Shown here in pieces: positions 60,158 to 64,000 of a DNA stretch of 64,000 nucleotides. Source of the DNA: Zelopaecilomyces penicillatus (Eukaryota > Ascomycota > Sordariomycetes > Hypocreales > Pseudodiploosporaceae). A program made the translations under genes and the position numbers. The stretch's first letter is position 1; each line of letters starts with the position of its first letter. Location: positions 868,001 through 932,000 of the forward strand of contig VCCP01000008.1 in NCBI GenBank assembly GCA_005765155.1, given 5' to 3'. The notes beneath the pieces were generated by a model that saw nothing but the letters and a program-made list of their open reading frames with translations, did not search any database and was not told the DNA's origin.

Positions 60158-63047
60158 ATGGCCGAGGAAGAAGATTATGGGTCTATGCCCCTTCCCGATC
60201 GTTTCGGGCACAAGGTACGAGACTCCGTTCACAACCACGGCCACAGCTCTGAAAGATTGCAACAACTTGTTGCCTGCCTCGAAGCTCCGCTGCTGACCCG
60301 CTCTTTTGAACATGTAGAATTGGAAGATCCGTAAATCAGGTTATGAAGATGCAGCAAAAGAGTTCACCAAATCCCCAGACGAGTCAGACCCATGCTTTCG
60401 CCCTTTTCTCAACGACTCTGGCTTGTGGAAGTCAGCCGTCACCGACTCCAACGTGGCAGCGCAACAAGATGCCATCATATCCCTCTGTGCCTTTTTGAAG
60501 TTCGGTGGGCGAGAGTGCGCTTTGCGTACAAGAGGCCTGACGATTACGCCCATGGTCGAGAAATGTCTGTCATCAACCAGGGCTGCCACGAAGCAAAATG
60601 CTCTTGAAGCGTTACTCTTATACATTGAGCTTGATGTTTCTGGGCCAGTAATCGAAGACATTTTGCCAGGCTTGGGCAACAAGGTTCCCAAGAATGTCGC
60701 TGCTACACTCAATGCCTTGACTCAGATTGTCCACAACTATGGATGCAAAATCGTTGACCCAAAGCCAATTCTCAAAGCTCTTCCCAAGGCCTTTGGTGCT
60801 GCTGACAAGAATGTTCGTGCTGAAGCCACTAGCCTTGCCGTGGAACTCTACAGGTGGCTGCGCGAGGCTATGAAACCCATGTTCTGGGGGGATCTGAAAC
60901 CAACTCAGCAAACCGATTTGGAGGCTCTGTTCGAGAAGGTCAAAGCCGAGGATCCGCCAAAACAAGAACGATTACTACGATCTCAGCAAGCAATCATAGA
61001 CGCTGGCCCTGTCGGAGGTGAAGGGGCTGACGAAGGTGACTATGATGTGGAGGAGGAGGCCGAGGTGGATGCCTTCGACTTGGCCGAACCGCAAGATGTT
61101 TCCAAGAAGATCCCAGCCAATTTTCATGAGCAGCTCGCATCATCAAAATGGAAAGACAGGAAGGAGGCTGTGGAGGGTCTATACGCAGCACTCAACGTCC
61201 CTCGTATCAAAGATTCAGACTTCAACGAAATCACAAGGGGACTTGCTAAATGCATGAAGGATGCCAACGTTGCGGTTGTGACACAGGCAGCCCAATGTAT
61301 TGACCTACTCGCAAGGGGTCTGCGCCAAGGCTTTGGCAAGTATCGTGCTGTTGTCATGCAACCCATTATGGATCGACTCAAGGAGAAGAAGACTACGGTG
61401 GCAGATGCTCTGGGTGGCGCTCTTGACGCGACCTTCGCGTCAACGTCTCTCACCGAATGCCTTGAGGACATCAGCGCATATCTTGTCAACAAGAACCCAC
61501 AGGTGAAGGAGGGTACCATGAAGTTCCTCATTCGATGCCTTCGCACGACTCGGACAGTGCCAAGCAAACCAGAAATTGCATCCATATGCGAGTCGGGTAA
61601 AAAGCTCTTGTCAGAGTCAAGCCCTGCACTTCGTGATGGCGGCGCAGAAATTCTTGGAACAATCATGAAGATCATTGGTGAGCGCGCCATGACGCCTAAT
61701 CTTGAAGGCCTGGACGATATTCGCAAAACCAAGATTAAGGAATATTTCGAATCTGCAGAAGTCAAGGCCAAAGATAAGCCAAAGCCTCCGCCAGCACCAA
61801 AGGCGGCCCCGGCGGCTGCACCGAAGAGGACTTTGGGTGCAAAGAAGCCCGCGATGAAGAAGCCGCCTCCAGCAGCCCCCGATTCGTCTCCCTTGGCTCC
61901 ACAACCAACATCCAGACCAGCTCCTCCGGGGGGCAAATTGGGCATGCCCAAGTTGGGCGCGTTGAAACCACCACAGAAAAAAGCGCTCGGTGCCCCTGGC
62001 CTGGCCTCCCCGAGACGAGCACCTGGAGGTCCACCGGTTATGCCTCCAGAGGAGGAGGCTCCTGTTCCACCGCCACAGCCTCGACTTGGACTATCTCGTG
62101 GCTTGGCTGGTCGTTCTTTAACTAAGCCCGCCGCAAACCCCATTCAAATGCCTCCTGAGTCGCCACCCCCTTCAAGCGGACTGACAGCGGTTGAGAGAGC
62201 AGAGCTTGAAGAGTTGCGGGCGGCCAATGAGCGACTTACAAGACAGGTTGAGGATATGCGACAGGAGCGCAGCAAGTTCATGTCCGAAATACAAGAGTTG
62301 AAAAACCAGAATGCAGGTCTGATTGAGGATCACACACGAGATGTATTGAGCATCAAAGCCAAGGAAACGCAACTTGTCCGCGCACGAAGTGATGCTGAGG
62401 CGACGGAGCAAGTGAACGAAAGACTAAGGCGTGAGCTTGATCGCTTAAAGAGAGCCCTCAGCCGCGCGGAAGGGCTGGGCTCGGCCTCTGGAATGGCAAG
62501 TCCTGGTAAGTGAAAACCGTTGTCTTGTTATTAATCCCGTTGTGAAGGTTTATAAACCTCTAACAGTTTTGTTTTTTTAGTTGTCACATCTCCCACCCAT
62601 GATGAGGCTGGCATTTATCGTGACTCTATACCCAACTCCACCGCCCGCAACAGAATGAGCTATACCAGCACGCTCTCCGAAGAGAAGGAGAATGGTGAGC
62701 CGACCTATGCAAGAAGCAAGCTGAGCCCTGAGATTCGATACAACGGCAGTTCAACGTCATCTGGAAGGGGTTCGCCTGCTAGAGGCTTCAGGAACCCCGT
62801 AGCACAATACGATGATGGTAGCGACTCTGGTTCAGGCGTAACTAGGGAACGTCCGGTTTCGTCGCTACCACAGCCGGCTGGGGGCAACGGGGTGGAGAGC
62901 TGGAGACGAGCTGCAGAGGTGACGAGCCAGTTGAAGGCAAGGATTGAGCAGATGAAGGTACGTTTACGAGATGATGGCCTAGTGCAGGCTTCGCTTCAAC
63001 TTGATCTAACCTTTCTATAGGCTAAACAAGGCTTCGCCCGACCTTGA
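60158..63047 (+). CDS. TOG-domain microtubule polymerase, Stu2/Alp14/XMAP215 family
   Basis: Binds tubulin dimers and promotes plus-end growth of microtubules at spindle and cytoplasmic arrays. Exons: 60158-60214, 60318-62505, 62581-62957, 63021-63047; total 2649 nt, 882 aa, all joins in frame. Two TOG arrays of HEAT-like repeats: TOG1 about residues 1-250 (opening with LPDRFGHKNWKIRKSGYE across the first splice) and TOG2 about 276-500 (SSKWKDRKEAVEGL). Next is a Lys/Pro/Ala-rich basic region (about 505-640) that should bind the microtubule lattice, then a dimerising coiled coil (about 640-740) and a Ser-rich tail. Two TOGs plus coiled coil is the fungal architecture. Start ATG follows GTTAAG and has no competing upstream ATG after UTR splicing. 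Confidence 0.92.
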
Positions 63048-63740
63048 AACTAGGTTATCTCGCCGTGCTCAACGGAATGGCAAAATTGTCCAACTTTTCT
63101 TCCCCTCAGCTTCGCTAGGCTTTGAATGAATGATGATGAATTGGCGACGAAGCTTGAATAGCTTCTGCAAGGCTTGCCGAGCTAACCGGGATAATCTGTG
63201 CATTTGTTACGGCGTTCGACGCATACCCCTTTATTTTGCGAGATATTTGGTTGATAGACGGTATGACTGTAGTTTAATGAATGCTGCTGCTGCGACTACT
63301 ACTTGGGAAAATTCGGAAGTAACATTTAATAGTGGGTCAGTTCACTACTGGCTTGCGGCTTGTGAATGAAAGGAGATGTATGACTTGATGGATGAAAGTT
63401 AAAGGCATGCATGGGTTTTTCGAAAGGGGGTTCTCGCGAAATTCTTCATTATACCAGTTATTTCATACCTGTCTATCTTACTACCCTAGCGAGTGGCCGT
63501 TGAATATACCCTGAGCGTCTAAACCTCCTTACAGGCTCTGTGCCATTGACTCTGAAAGTTTGCATTTCGTAATAATCGTCTCATTAATTATGGCAAATCG
63601 TGTTTTTCTCTAATCTCCAAACTTTTCATCATTACAGGAACACCTATAAAAAAAAACCATGTCTTCCGCCTCCTCTTTTGTTTAACTTCCTAACCTCCCA
63701 ATTTCCTGCCCTTGACACCAATTCGGCCATTTTATTGGTC
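63048..63740. other. Convergent intergenic region
   Basis: Holds the 3' ends of the Stu2-like and Vps13 genes, which face each other. It is T-rich, and no gene is supported. Confidence 0.6.
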
Positions 63741-64000
63741 TCATGACTCACTCGCCCTAAACCTCCTATTAAACTCTTCTACTGCCACACCCAGCATCTT
63801 GTATAAAAAGCCCCTCTCGCTGCCGCCTCCGACGGGTATAAACGGTCCGTTGGCCCCGCCCCTCAAGGTCAGGCTGATGCCCGTCCTCTCCTTTGCAATT
63901 GTCTGGACGTCCTTCATGGGCACGTCCCACTCGCTGGCGAGTCTCTTGGACCGGATTAGTAGGATGCGAGCAAACGTCACCATGACGACCATATCTTCCT
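63741..64000 (-). CDS. Vps13 C-terminus (partial, continues beyond right edge)
   Basis: The last 86 or so residues of a protein whose frame stays open to the edge. SEWDVPMKDVQTI, then TGISLTLRGG, GPFIPV and LYKMLGVAVEEFNRRF match the end of the Vps13 C-terminal region (the PH-like part: 'gpfIpv', then 'ly..i..AV...N'). Vps13 is a giant bridge-like lipid transfer protein at membrane contact sites. The Met codon at 63990-63992 is internal, not a start. Stop TGA at 63741-63743. Confidence 0.75.
   Translation of the reverse strand, partial: EDMVVMVTFARILLIRSKRLASEWDVPMKDVQTIAKERTGISLTLRGGANGPFIPVGGGSERGFLYKMLGVAVEEFNRRFRASES

Noticed and set aside
59768..60334. 188-codon plus-strand frame upstream of the Stu2-like gene
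   Set aside because: Runs through a probable 5'-UTR intron, and its frame differs from the true coding start at 60158; no motifs.

Overview
The window looks like a filamentous ascomycete chromosome segment, most likely Trichoderma or a close hypocrealean. It has short GT-AG introns and fungal housekeeping genes. Its left 37 kb is the C-terminal part of a giant peptaibol-type non-ribosomal peptide synthetase (NRPS).

NRPS, 1-37439 (+): an uninterrupted, intron-free reading frame that enters from the left edge. It carries the tail of one carrier domain, eleven complete C-A-T modules and a terminal NADPH-dependent reductase. Reading the substrate pockets by hand (GrsA-style ten-residue code) gives Aib - small - Leu-like - Aib - Pro - Val/Iva-like - Aib - Aib - Gln - Gln - X, with reductive release as an amino alcohol. 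That is the C-terminal 11 residues of the long (18-20 residue) Trichoderma peptaibols such as trichokonins and alamethicin, so roughly 7-9 more modules should lie upstream of the window.

Gene-poor zone, 37440-49441: about 12 kb of AT-richer DNA with simple repeats and one decayed coding stretch. It hides two genes. One is a nine-exon class I terpene cyclase (42081-43740, -) that only becomes visible after splicing by hand: DDAHD motif, NSE motif and C-terminal RY. It has one suspicious in-frame TGA. The other is a small secreted eight-cysteine protein (47876-48133, +).

Housekeeping block, 49442-64000: a SAPS-family PP6/Sit4 phosphatase regulatory subunit (-), a TFIP11/Ntr1 G-patch splicing factor (-), a Stu2/Alp14/XMAP215 TOG microtubule polymerase (+), and the C-terminus of Vps13 (-) running off the right edge. 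The SAPS gene has a single in-frame TAG inside an otherwise open spliced frame. These conserved genes mark the right-hand border of the secondary-metabolite locus.

All homology calls come from motif recognition without database searches. Splice sites and substrate codes were read by eye.
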